Shown: piece by piece, positions 6,900 to 14,523 of the stretch | How the letters are laid out: each line of letters begins with the position of its first letter | Position numbering within the stretch: the stretch's first letter is position 1 | Source of the DNA: an uncultured Eubacteriales bacterium | GTDB taxonomy: Bacteria; Bacillota; Clostridia; Lachnospirales; CAG-274 | DNA: 21,605 nucleotides | Direction: 5' to 3' | NCBI GenBank assembly: GCA_902497185.1 | Contig: CABVEG010000005.1 | Span: 1-21,605 of the forward strand | Translations under genes and position numbers: made by a program | Notes under the pieces: model-generated | Database searches by the model: none | Told to the model about the DNA's origin: nothing | The model's input: only the letters and a program-made list of their open reading frames with translations

Positions 6900-8032
6900 T
6901 TTCTTTTTCTCTCCTTTTCTTTTCTGATAATATCAAGCTGCTGAGAAAGAAGAACATCGTTTTCGTCAGCCTTGCTCAACATAATATCAGCCTTACTCTT
7001 TAAAACACTCTTGTACTTATTCATATTTTCAAAAATATCAAGGGTAACAGCCGTTATTCGGTCACTGTCAAGCTTTTCACTCCTTACATCTCCACCTTCA
7101 GGCATATCAAGCTCCTTTAAGTAATACTCAATCTTAGGGTCATAAATAATACCTACCATAGGAATGTTCTTAACAGCGGCAAAAATCAATGTATGAAGTC
7201 GCATACTTACCATAACATCAACTCTGCCTACAATACCCATCATTTCAGAAGGTGTATAACGATTTGTAAGAACATAGGACTTGTTTTTCATCATAGACGA
7301 AACCTTTTTGCTGACTGCAATGTCTTTTGGATACTGCATAGGAATAAAAATAATTTCCTTTCCCGTATCTGCAATGTTATCACATGCCTTTGCCAACTTT
7401 GATATATAGTCCTCACCGTATTTAGCCTTGGACCACGCTCTTACGGATACGCCTATCCTTGCCTTGCCTCTGTCCTCAAAGCCCTCTTTTTCAAGAAGTT
7501 TTTCAGCATCATCACTGCTTATGCTTTCAAGTTTAAAGGCAGCATCGGCAGTAACACTTACATTAGGATTACTTACACCTATGCTTCTTAAATCCGCCTC
7601 TGAAAGTTTTTCCCTTAAAGTAATAACATCTACGGTATTAATTACGGTACTTACCAGCTTTTGATTAAATCCGCCTGTTACCGGACCTATACCGTTAGCA
7701 TAAAGCATTACTCTCTTATGCAAAAGTTTTGCAATCTTTATTATGGCTAAATAGTAAAGTAGTGAACGGGTACTTGTCCCATTTTGCAAAAGAGTACCTC
7801 CGCCGCTTAGTATAATGTCACTGTGTCCTATAGCAGACAACACCTGAAAAACATTAAAACGCTGAACAGACTTAATACCATATTCATTTTTAGTAAATTC
7901 AGGATTATGGCTAAGGGCAGTAATTTCAACATCCTTGGCAAGACCTCTTATATTAGTTGTCATAGCCTTTAATATTGCCTCATCACCGCAGTTACCAAAG
8001 CCATGATAGCCTGCTATTAACAGATTAATCAT
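6896..8032 (-). CDS. csaB: Polysaccharide pyruvyl transferase (CsaB)
   Basis: CsaB transfers a pyruvate ketal from phosphoenolpyruvate to ManNAc in the secondary cell-wall polymer while it is still on its lipid carrier in the cytosol. Pyruvylated polymer is the ligand of SLH domains. The 378-residue protein opens with LLIAGYHGFGNCGDEAIL, the family signature, and carries the ILSGGGTLLQNGTSTRS loop, the GIGPVTGGFNQKL segment and the conserved SMRLHTLIFAA motif whose Arg and His belong to the active site. The start is ATG 8032, 9 nt after GGGAGG; an ATG at 8056 precedes that site. The stop overlaps the next gene by 4 nt. The adjacent TagA homologue fits synthesis of a ManNAc-containing acceptor. 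Confidence 0.93.
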   Translation of the reverse strand: MINLLIAGYHGFGNCGDEAILKAMTTNIRGLAKDVEITALSHNPEFTKNEYGIKSVQRFNVFQVLSAIGHSDIILSGGGTLLQNGTSTRSLLYYLAIIKIAKLLHKRVMLYANGIGPVTGGFNQKLVSTVINTVDVITLREKLSEADLRSIGVSNPNVSVTADAAFKLESISSDDAEKLLEKEGFEDRGKARIGVSVRAWSKAKYGEDYISKLAKACDNIADTGKEIIFIPMQYPKDIAVSKKVSSMMKNKSYVLTNRYTPSEMMGIVGRVDVMVSMRLHTLIFAAVKNIPMVGIIYDPKIEYYLKELDMPEGGDVRSEKLDSDRITAVTLDIFENMNKYKSVLKSKADIMLSKADENDVLLSQQLDIIRKEKERKRK

Positions 8033-8041
8033 AACACAATT

Positions 8042-8047
8042 CCTCCC
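8042..8047 (-). promoter_or_regulatory. Ribosome binding site deciding the csaB start
   Basis: GGGAGG on the minus strand lies 9 nt before ATG 8032 and inside the longer open frame from 8056, so the shorter start is preferred. Confidence 0.7.
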
Positions 8048-8064
8048 AATATTCATTGGAAATT

Positions 8065-9396
8065 TTATTCATTCTCTCTTTTTGACTGATAGTACCATAT
8101 ATTCATAACAACAGCCACAAACATCCAAAATAAACTTGTCATCATTGGTACTTCAAACACATTTTCAACAAAGTTATGGGCAATTACTCCGCAAAGCCCT
8201 GCAACAATACCTGTTGAAAGCTCCTTTGAAACCTTAGTTGATGAAATCTTAATTGTTCTGAAACCATTTACAATAACACTGTAAATAAGAACGGCAAAGG
8301 CTGAAAAGCCTACAATGCCTGACTCAACAGCAGTTTTAAGCATATAGTTATCCATATAGAAGGTGTCAACAAGTTCAGCATTTACAAGAAGCCTAAGCTC
8401 GTGATTAATGGCAACAGCTCCGCCGAAATGACCTAAGCCTACACCAAAAATAGGATTATTTGCAAATATTTCAAGACCCGTAAGCCATCTTACAAGACGA
8501 CCGCCTCTTAATGAGGACTCAATATATTCAGGACTTAACATATAGCTAATACGGTTTCCCACACTTGGCACAGCCACTACCACAAGCACTGCACCTATAA
8601 TACATGGAATAATAAGTCTTTTATCCTTTAAAAGCACATAAATACCTATTGCAAGAGCAAAGCCTATCCACGCACCTCTTGATGAAGTAAACACAAGGCT
8701 TGCCATCATACAAAGAGCAATAAAGGCAAATATTGCCTTTCCTCTTTTATTTTCATTAATAACAGCAAGAGAAATTGCCATAGGTGATGCAAGAGCAAGA
8801 AGTGAACCAAAAATATTTGGACTGGTAAATATGGAATAAACTCTTGTTCTGACACCTGCTTCATTTTGGTCAACCCAGCCTGCCGGCATTTCAACACCTA
8901 TAATATACTGATAAATGCCATGGAGTGCAAGAAGTCCTACTACGATTACAAAAAATGTTGTAACTGTCTTTGCATTCTTTTCTCCTCTTAATATCTGAAT
9001 AACAACAAAGTACCAAAGCATATATTGAACAATGGCTCTGAATCCCTCAAGGGCAATGCTGAAATCAGGCGAATTAAGTATAAGACACAAAAGCATAGCG
9101 CTTATAAATATAAACAGGGGTACATCCATAGGAGAGGTTTTAAAGCCATCGTCCTTACGATTTGCAATCCATTTAAAAATCCAAAGCATAACAAGCAGTA
9201 TAAGAAAAAGCTCGTCCCATACACTGCCAAGAATACCGCCAAAGGCTCTTAAAATGGCATCTATAACACCGAAAGCCGCAAGTATAAATACAGCTACCTC
9301 ATACCTTGTAAGTACTACGGCAACGCCTGCCACAACTGCCACAAGGGCAAGAGCCGCAACAGGACCTAATGTAGTACAGCCTAAGCCAAGAAGCAA
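8065..9396 (-). CDS. O-antigen-ligase-like membrane protein (main part; probably continuous with the preceding frame)
   Basis: About 443 residues with roughly ten to twelve hydrophobic segments and the O-antigen ligase (PF04932) core: TSPNIFGSLLALASPMAISL, FTSSRGAWIGFALAIGI, a periplasmic-type loop with RISYMLSPEY and SSLRGGRLVRWLTG, then NNPIFGVGLGHFGG. Such enzymes transfer a lipid-linked glycan to an acceptor outside the membrane, or polymerise it. Nearby genes suggest the substrate is the secondary cell-wall polymer. The start is unsatisfactory: the first possible codon is TTG 9396, with GGTGG only 1 nt away, and the first ATG is near residue 69, well inside the first hydrophobic region. 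The frame is open upstream to about 9417 and overlaps the end of the 9405-9956 frame, whose product looks like the missing N-terminal part of this family. I infer one gene broken by a single-base indel, or very inefficient reinitiation. Confidence 0.8.
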   Translation of the reverse strand: MLLGLGCTTLGPVAALALVAVVAGVAVVLTRYEVAVFILAAFGVIDAILRAFGGILGSVWDELFLILLVMLWIFKWIANRKDDGFKTSPMDVPLFIFISAMLLCLILNSPDFSIALEGFRAIVQYMLWYFVVIQILRGEKNAKTVTTFFVIVVGLLALHGIYQYIIGVEMPAGWVDQNEAGVRTRVYSIFTSPNIFGSLLALASPMAISLAVINENKRGKAIFAFIALCMMASLVFTSSRGAWIGFALAIGIYVLLKDKRLIIPCIIGAVLVVVAVPSVGNRISYMLSPEYIESSLRGGRLVRWLTGLEIFANNPIFGVGLGHFGGAVAINHELRLLVNAELVDTFYMDNYMLKTAVESGIVGFSAFAVLIYSVIVNGFRTIKISSTKVSKELSTGIVAGLCGVIAHNFVENVFEVPMMTSLFWMFVAVVMNIWYYQSKRENE

Positions 9397-9404
9397 ACCA
9401 CCAA

Positions 9405-9956
9405 CTATCTGATTAAATCAAAAAAACCTTTAACTGCCCTGAAAACAAAGCTGTTTTTAAAAACAGCCTGACAGGAGGCAATTAATACTAACACAAAGCC
9501 CAAAACAAACACTGCCCAGCATACAGCCATATTAAAAGCCGATACACTGCCTGCAAAAATCATAGAAATAATACTTCCTATAGGAATACTCATAAAAAGC
9601 AAACCAAAGCCGTAAAGTTTTTTGCTGACATTGGCTTTCATTATTCCATTAACCTCAGCAGAAACAACACTGCCCTTAAATAAAGCAGTAAAAAGCCTGT
9701 TAATAAATCCGAAAAGTCTGTCAAAAAGACCTGCTATTGCCATTATAATTTTATAAACAACACTGTAACGGTAATAAGGCTTTTTATTTGCATAGTGTGA
9801 AAGAACAGAGTAGGTTTTGCTGTTCTTAAAGCATATACCAACAGCAGAAACAACATTTTTAAGTCTGCTGTTTTCATAGGCATTTAAAAATGCCTTTACT
9901 GTATTTGTTATGGCTGTGATTATAAGACTTCCTTTAAAAACATTAGTCAAGCTCAT
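9405..9956 (-). CDS. N-terminal part of the O-antigen-ligase-like protein (probable 5' fragment of a split gene)
   Basis: This 183-residue protein starts at ATG 9956 with AGAGGTG upstream; a GTG at 9965 is an alternative. It contains several copies of a short motif, roughly F-K-(G/N)-S or E-N-S followed by a hydrophobic helix (VFKGSLIITAITN, YENSRLKNVV, CFKNSKTYSV, LFKGSVVSAE, VFKNSFVFRAVKGFFDLI). Two hydrophobic segments follow near residues 112-130 and 136-160 (YGFGLLFMSIPIGSIISMIF and NMAVCWAVFVLGFVLVLIAS). From memory, clostridial O-antigen ligase homologues carry such an N-terminal repeat region in the same polypeptide. The stop (TAG 9405-9407) lies 8 nt before the first possible start of the ligase frame, which is in the -1 frame and has no proper ribosome binding site. 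One extra base between about 9408 and 9417 would join them. Confidence 0.72.
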   Translation of the reverse strand: MSLTNVFKGSLIITAITNTVKAFLNAYENSRLKNVVSAVGICFKNSKTYSVLSHYANKKPYYRYSVVYKIIMAIAGLFDRLFGFINRLFTALFKGSVVSAEVNGIMKANVSKKLYGFGLLFMSIPIGSIISMIFAGSVSAFNMAVCWAVFVLGFVLVLIASCQAVFKNSFVFRAVKGFFDLIR

Positions 9957-10008
9957 AATAAACACCTCTAATCAGGTAACAGATAATCATACTATTATTC
10001 ATTATCAA

Positions 10009-10515
10009 TTACTCATCCTTAAATTCAATACCTCTTATCTTAGCATTAGCCTCAACTGTCTGTGTCTTAACAATATAGCTGAAACCAACTCTTGCTTCCT
10101 GACCGCCGACCTTAATTGTAATGTTTGAAGGGTCAATCTTTTCCTTAATTACAACTGTAACATCCTTCCAAAGAGGGTGCTCACTGTAAACAGCCTTACC
10201 TTCTGAATTAACACCGATATAAGCAGCAGGCTGAACATCAACAGACACGATTTCAGCATCTGTAAACTTGCCGCCGGCAGCAATATGGTCGCCAACCTTA
10301 AGAGCTTCAGCTACTTCAGGCACCTGTAAGCTGGCAAATGCCGTTACATAACAATACTGATCCTCATCAGCAGGAGTAAGTCCGTTTGCATTTAACTTAG
10401 AGGAAGTAAAACGTACTGCAACTGCGGCAATAATTGCCACAATAATAACAACTACTACTAAATCCACAATATTAAGTTTACCAAATAATTTACCTTTTTC
10501 ATCAATAAGTTTCAT
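10009..10515 (-). CDS. DUF4330 single-pass membrane protein
   Basis: This 168-residue protein fits DUF4330: a short cytoplasmic N-terminus (MKLIDEKGKLFGKLN), one transmembrane helix (about residues 16-35, IVDLVVVVIIVAIIAAVAVR), then an external domain of about 130 residues with ALKVGDHIAAGGKFTDAEIV and KIDPSNITIKVGGQEARVGF, ending IRGIEFKDE. The ATG follows the stop of the upstream glycosyltransferase with no gap, and AAGGAG inside that gene's end serves as the ribosome binding site, so the two are coupled. The family has no assigned function. In Clostridia it commonly sits in envelope polysaccharide clusters, as here, so a role in export or assembly at the membrane is likely but unproven. 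Confidence 0.85.
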   Translation of the reverse strand: MKLIDEKGKLFGKLNIVDLVVVVIIVAIIAAVAVRFTSSKLNANGLTPADEDQYCYVTAFASLQVPEVAEALKVGDHIAAGGKFTDAEIVSVDVQPAAYIGVNSEGKAVYSEHPLWKDVTVVIKEKIDPSNITIKVGGQEARVGFSYIVKTQTVEANAKIRGIEFKDE

Positions 10516-11652
10516 TTATCCGTTCTCCTTTATAATTTTTTTGTATATATTAATATGGGTATTTGCCATTGACTCAACAGAGAAATTTTTAAGTGCTCTC
10601 TCATAAAAAGCATTACCCATTTTTTGTCTTAATTCATCATCATTACACAGCTTTTCAAGTCTGTCAGCAAAAGCATTGTAATCTCCCGATGGTACAAGAT
10701 AGCCGCTTTTGCCTTCTTCTATCATTTCAGGAATACCGCCTACAGCCGTAGCAACCGTAGCCTTTTTCATTCTTGCTCCTTCCAAAAGAGCATAAGGAAA
10801 ACTTTCTGAATATGAGCTTAATGTATTTACATCAATATGTTTGTAAAAGCTGTTCATAACTACGGCATTCATTATCTGACCTGCAAGGTGAACTCTGTCC
10901 TCAAGGTTATTTTCTCTTACATAAGCCTCACAGCTGTCCCACATTTCACCATCACCAAGAACAATGAAGTCAATGTTATCACACCTTTTTGCAAGGACAT
11001 TTGCCGCCTTTAAAAATACGTCAACACCCTTTACGGCAAAAAGCCTTGCAGCAATGCCCACATACTTTTTATTTGGGTTGTACTTTATATGAAGTCTGTC
11101 ATAAAACCTTTCCTTATCAAGAATTTCAAGCTCAGGCTTAAAATCTATACCGTTATATATTACCTCAATGCGCTTTTCCTTAAAGCCTCTTTCAACAAGC
11201 ATATTTTTAAAGGCTTGGGTTACGCACAATATATGGTCAAATCTCCTTAAAGCAAAGGAATTAATAGGAGTGTAAACCACCTGTTTTCTGAAATTATCCT
11301 TAAAATCCAGCTTATAATCACTGTGGAGAGTCGTAATCATAGGTACCTTAACATTGTGCATAATGAAAAGAGAAATATAATTAGCCCTTGCTCCGTGGCA
11401 GTGTACCAAATCACAACCGCTGTTATTAATATATTCACATATCTTTTTATTTACAGACAGGTCATATCTCTTAGTCTGAGGAATAATTGTGACAGGTATG
11501 CCTATTTCTCTTGCCTCCTCTGTAAATATACCCTCCATAATACAGAGAAGCTCAACCTCAATATTAAGTTTTAATAAATTTTCAAGAAGAGTAAGAACGT
11601 GGGTCTTTGCGCCTCCCGTATCTCCTCCGCTTATGAAGTGTAAAATTTTCAT
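10516..11652 (-). CDS. GT4-family glycosyltransferase
   Basis: This 378-residue GT-B glycosyltransferase belongs to the GT4 (glycosyltransferase family 1, PF00534) group. The N-terminal domain has the glycine-rich acceptor loop ISGGDTGGAKTHVL and HCHGARANYISLF. The C-terminal donor-binding domain has GIAARLFAVKGVDVFLKAA, IVLGDGEMWDSCE and the E-x7-E signature in SYSESFPYALLEGARM, followed by VGGIPEMIEEGKSGYLVP. These are retaining, nucleotide-sugar-dependent enzymes that work at the inner membrane face on lipid-linked intermediates. The sugar cannot be read from the sequence. The start is ATG 11652 with GGTGA 5 nt upstream, overlapping the stop of the preceding glycosyltransferase; an upstream in-frame GTG is part of that site. 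Confidence 0.92.
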   Translation of the reverse strand: MKILHFISGGDTGGAKTHVLTLLENLLKLNIEVELLCIMEGIFTEEAREIGIPVTIIPQTKRYDLSVNKKICEYINNSGCDLVHCHGARANYISLFIMHNVKVPMITTLHSDYKLDFKDNFRKQVVYTPINSFALRRFDHILCVTQAFKNMLVERGFKEKRIEVIYNGIDFKPELEILDKERFYDRLHIKYNPNKKYVGIAARLFAVKGVDVFLKAANVLAKRCDNIDFIVLGDGEMWDSCEAYVRENNLEDRVHLAGQIMNAVVMNSFYKHIDVNTLSSYSESFPYALLEGARMKKATVATAVGGIPEMIEEGKSGYLVPSGDYNAFADRLEKLCNDDELRQKMGNAFYERALKNFSVESMANTHINIYKKIIKENG

Positions 11653-11664
11653 AACATTCACCAA

Positions 11665-12915
11665 TTAACTCATTTTGTCAAATACTTCACCAAGTCTTTC
11701 CGTAAGCTTTTTTCGTTCAAAGCCTTCAATAACCTTTCTGTCAGGTTCAAAATCAAGACTGCCGCTGCACCATTTGTCATAATAAGTCTTAATGTTTTCC
11801 TTAATTTTATTAACATCGTCAGTATTTGCCACTATACCAATATTGCTTTCCCTAACAAGGTCTGCTGCACAGCCCTCTGGAAGTATGGCAAGTACGGGTC
11901 TGTTAGTATTCATATATTCAAATATTTTGCCTGTGTAGAAAGCATTGGCACCTCTGCCGCTGCCTTCAATAAGTACAAGTACATCAGCCGCCACCTGATG
12001 CTCAATACACACATTATGAGGAACATAGCCTACAATATTAAAGCTGTCTGTTAAACCATAGCTGTCAATTTGAGATTGAAGTTTATCCTTGTGATAGTTG
12101 CCTATAAGCTCTACCATAATTTTGCTGCCTTCAATTTTGCCCTCATCTTTAAGCTCTTTTAAAGCCTGAAAAAACACATCAGGCTTTCTTCTGCCATAAA
12201 GAGCCCCTGTGTAAACCATGGTAAGTTTATCATTATGAGGCTTTACTGACATATCAAGTCCTTTGAAATCCTCTTCATCATATCCGTTGGGAATGAAAAC
12301 AAAGTTTTCCCCTGTCAAATTGTTGTTTCTTATAAAATTCTCCCTCATTACAGGAGTATTTGTAATAAGCATATCAGCCCTAGTTACAACCTCATGCTCC
12401 ATATTTTTTTCTATTTTGGTTCTTATGGGATTATAGGGATTGTCAAGAGTATAAGGATTGTTAGTCCATTCATCCCTAAAATCAGCCGCCCACTTAATAT
12501 TTGGCATTTTCTTCTTAATATAAAGACCTAAAAGATGGTCGCTGTAAGGGGCAGATGTGGTATAAATAATATCTATACCCTCTGACTTAATAACCTCAAG
12601 AGCCTTTTTTCTTGAATTTTTATACCAGAAATAAGCAGTATCTGGAATTATAAACTTGCCTAATACCTTTCCCGGTATTCTCATTATGCCCTGCAATTCA
12701 GGCAGCTCATAAGGCTTTGTTCTGTATATTTTTACACCCTCGGGAACATCCTTTAAAAGGGTTTCGTCTTTAAGGGGCATATTGCCAACCTCTCTTGTAA
12801 AAACAACAGGTTCATAACCAAAGGACCTTAAATGCTTTACAAACTTAACACTTCTCTGAACACCTGAACCTCCCATAGGGGGAAACTGATTTGCAATTAT
12901 AAGTACTTTTTTCAT
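11665..12915 (-). CDS. GT4-like glycosyltransferase
   Basis: This 416-residue GT-B fold glycosyltransferase opens with KKVLIIANQFPPMGGSGVQR, the usual acceptor-side loop, followed by PYSDHLLGLYIKKK and WAADFRDEWTNNPY. The C-terminal domain contains YTGALYGRRKPDVFFQAL and FYTGKIFEYMNTNRPVLAIL, the position equivalent to the E-x7-E region, with a less typical sequence than the next gene's. The likely role is adding a sugar to the lipid-linked repeat unit. The ATG is preceded by GGCGGG, a weaker site than those of its neighbours. It lies between the flippase and a second glycosyltransferase in the envelope operon. Donor and linkage are unknown. Confidence 0.88.
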   Translation of the reverse strand: MKKVLIIANQFPPMGGSGVQRSVKFVKHLRSFGYEPVVFTREVGNMPLKDETLLKDVPEGVKIYRTKPYELPELQGIMRIPGKVLGKFIIPDTAYFWYKNSRKKALEVIKSEGIDIIYTTSAPYSDHLLGLYIKKKMPNIKWAADFRDEWTNNPYTLDNPYNPIRTKIEKNMEHEVVTRADMLITNTPVMRENFIRNNNLTGENFVFIPNGYDEEDFKGLDMSVKPHNDKLTMVYTGALYGRRKPDVFFQALKELKDEGKIEGSKIMVELIGNYHKDKLQSQIDSYGLTDSFNIVGYVPHNVCIEHQVAADVLVLIEGSGRGANAFYTGKIFEYMNTNRPVLAILPEGCAADLVRESNIGIVANTDDVNKIKENIKTYYDKWCSGSLDFEPDRKVIEGFERKKLTERLGEVFDKMS

Positions 12916-12943
12916 AACTTTGTCCCGCCATTTAACTTTTAGA

Positions 12944-12972
12944 TTTCAATGGAATAACTTCATCCAATGAAA
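12944..12972 (-). other. Hairpin between the flippase and glycosyltransferase genes
   Basis: TTTCATTGG and CCATTGAAA pair with one mismatch around an 11-nt loop, starting 1 nt after the flippase stop codon. There is no U-tract. It is weak and may be chance or an mRNA-stability element. Confidence 0.3.
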
Positions 12973-12973
12973 C

Positions 12974-14470
12974 TTATTTTACAAATTTTCTTTTAATTAT
13001 ATTAAGCTCGTCCCTAACCTCACCTATAAGCACAAGGACAGCTCCATATACTATAATACCACAAATAACAAATAATGCCAAACATAATTTGGAATTAGGC
13101 AGCATTCTTTTTAAAATTTCAATAGCAATCACCATTATAAAGGCTGAAAAAAGTATATTAAAAAACCTTCTTGGCTTAATTTTCCATTTTAAATAATTTC
13201 TTGTACCATAACGGGCAAGAACAAAATAAACAAAGAATCCAATAAACGTAGTAACAGAGGCAATAAAATAGCTGCCTGTAAGTTTAACCAAAACAAGGTT
13301 AAGTCCCACATTAACGGCACCGCCTATTAAACTTCTTTTGAAAATGGCATTTGTATTGGCATTAAGCTCCCAGTGCTTTATTGAATACTCTGTAAGTCCC
13401 AAAAACATCATACCAAGAGCCACCCAAAACATTACTATATGTCCTTCCACATACTCACTTTCAAAAAGGGCAAAGGCAGCTGAATCACTTACGGCAAACA
13501 CACCTGCAACAGCAGGAATGGCAACAAGCATATACATTCTGACAGCCTCATTTAAAAGCCTTTGCACATCATCCTTTTTGCCTTCTGACCAAGCCCTTAA
13601 AATAGTAGGATAGCAGCCACGCATAACAGAAGCATTTAACAATGTGAAAGCCGTTGCAATAAGAGAATAGTTAGTCTGGTAAATACCGGCTGCACTTGCG
13701 CCAAGGGCAATGGTAATAATATAAATATCAGATTTATTTAAAACTGAGGTTGCAAGCTGATTTCCCATTAAAGGCATACCGTAATCCATAAGCTCCTTGA
13801 GAATAGCTTTATCAGCCTTGCCCTTTAAGTAGCTTAAAATTTTAAGACGCTTCATACCTATAACAGAAACAATACCATCTGTAATAAAGTAGCTTAAAAA
13901 TATCCACTCAATTTTACTGGACCACAATTTGCAAAAAATAACCATAAACATAAGTTTGCCGCATACGGTAATCATAGAAAGAATTAAATTAAGTTTAGCC
14001 TCTCTTACTGCCGCAAGCATTGAAATCATAAGCTGTGCGGTATTGTATGTAACAAACCACAAAATGCCGCATATAAAAACAGGATAGGTATAAACGGATG
14101 TAAAATTCTGCACCGCCTCAATACTACCAAAGCAAAGCTTTAATATAATAAGGGCAATGATGGCAATACCACCAACAGTTACATTAACCTTAAGCCATGC
14201 GGAAAATACCGTAGAATAAAATTCCTCGTGTCTGCCTGCTATATCATATTTGTTAATATATCTGAGAACTGACTGCACTAACCACTGTATGGCAACCATA
14301 CCTATAGTAGTTATGGCTATGTTGACAGTTGAATAATAGCCCATCTGTGCCGTAGCAAAAAGATAGGTCATAACAGACATTGTAACAATGCCTACAACGC
14401 CCTCAATACCCTTTGCCAGCATATATATAATTGTATCCTTTGCCATTACGCCCTTTGAATTATTTGACAT
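12974..14470 (-). CDS. Polysaccharide flippase (Wzx-like, MOP superfamily)
   Basis: This 498-residue integral membrane protein has about twelve to fourteen hydrophobic segments. It begins with a cytoplasmic stretch and the family-typical first helix (DTIIYMLAKGIEGVVGIVTM), with the conserved mid-protein segment LMDYGMPLMGNQLATSVLNK marking the second half. Proteins of this kind move undecaprenyl-linked oligosaccharides across the membrane, here presumably the repeat unit built by the GT4 enzymes and TagA. The start is ATG 14470 with AAGGG 9 nt upstream. It follows the NAGPA gene after a 53-nt gap that holds a strong palindrome. Together with the ligase-like gene it suggests a Wzx-type export route rather than an ABC transporter, and no ABC exporter is in the window. 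Confidence 0.92.
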   Translation of the reverse strand: MSNNSKGVMAKDTIIYMLAKGIEGVVGIVTMSVMTYLFATAQMGYYSTVNIAITTIGMVAIQWLVQSVLRYINKYDIAGRHEEFYSTVFSAWLKVNVTVGGIAIIALIILKLCFGSIEAVQNFTSVYTYPVFICGILWFVTYNTAQLMISMLAAVREAKLNLILSMITVCGKLMFMVIFCKLWSSKIEWIFLSYFITDGIVSVIGMKRLKILSYLKGKADKAILKELMDYGMPLMGNQLATSVLNKSDIYIITIALGASAAGIYQTNYSLIATAFTLLNASVMRGCYPTILRAWSEGKKDDVQRLLNEAVRMYMLVAIPAVAGVFAVSDSAAFALFESEYVEGHIVMFWVALGMMFLGLTEYSIKHWELNANTNAIFKRSLIGGAVNVGLNLVLVKLTGSYFIASVTTFIGFFVYFVLARYGTRNYLKWKIKPRRFFNILFSAFIMVIAIEILKRMLPNSKLCLALFVICGIIVYGAVLVLIGEVRDELNIIKRKFVK

Positions 14471-14494
14471 AGTATTTACCCTTCTGTTTATATT

Positions 14495-14521
14495 TTTCAG
14501 TGGGGACAGTCCCCACTGAAA
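14495..14521. repeat. Perfect 12-bp-arm palindrome, REP-like
   Basis: TTTCAGTGGGGA and TCCCCACTGAAA are perfect inverted repeats around a 3-nt loop. It starts 3 nt after the stop of the NAGPA gene and precedes the flippase ribosome binding site. On the transcribed minus strand it is followed by AAAATATAAAC rather than a U-tract, so it is not a normal terminator. The GTGGGGAC/GTCCCCAC core resembles dispersed REP-type palindromes common in Clostridia (from memory). Confidence 0.7.
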
Positions 14522-14523
14522 CC

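Noticed and set aside
9025..9412. Plus-strand frames opposite the O-antigen ligase gene.
   Set aside because: They are antisense shadows of a strongly coding membrane-protein gene, with no ribosome binding site or recognisable domain.
9418..9426. Run of seven T (minus strand) in phase as a T-TTT-TTT slippery heptamer just before the end of the 9405-9956 frame, suggesting programmed -1 frameshifting into the ligase frame.
   Set aside because: A -1 slip on this run reads TGA at 9418-9420 immediately, so it cannot give the fusion. Any join must occur after it, where no proper slippery site is present.
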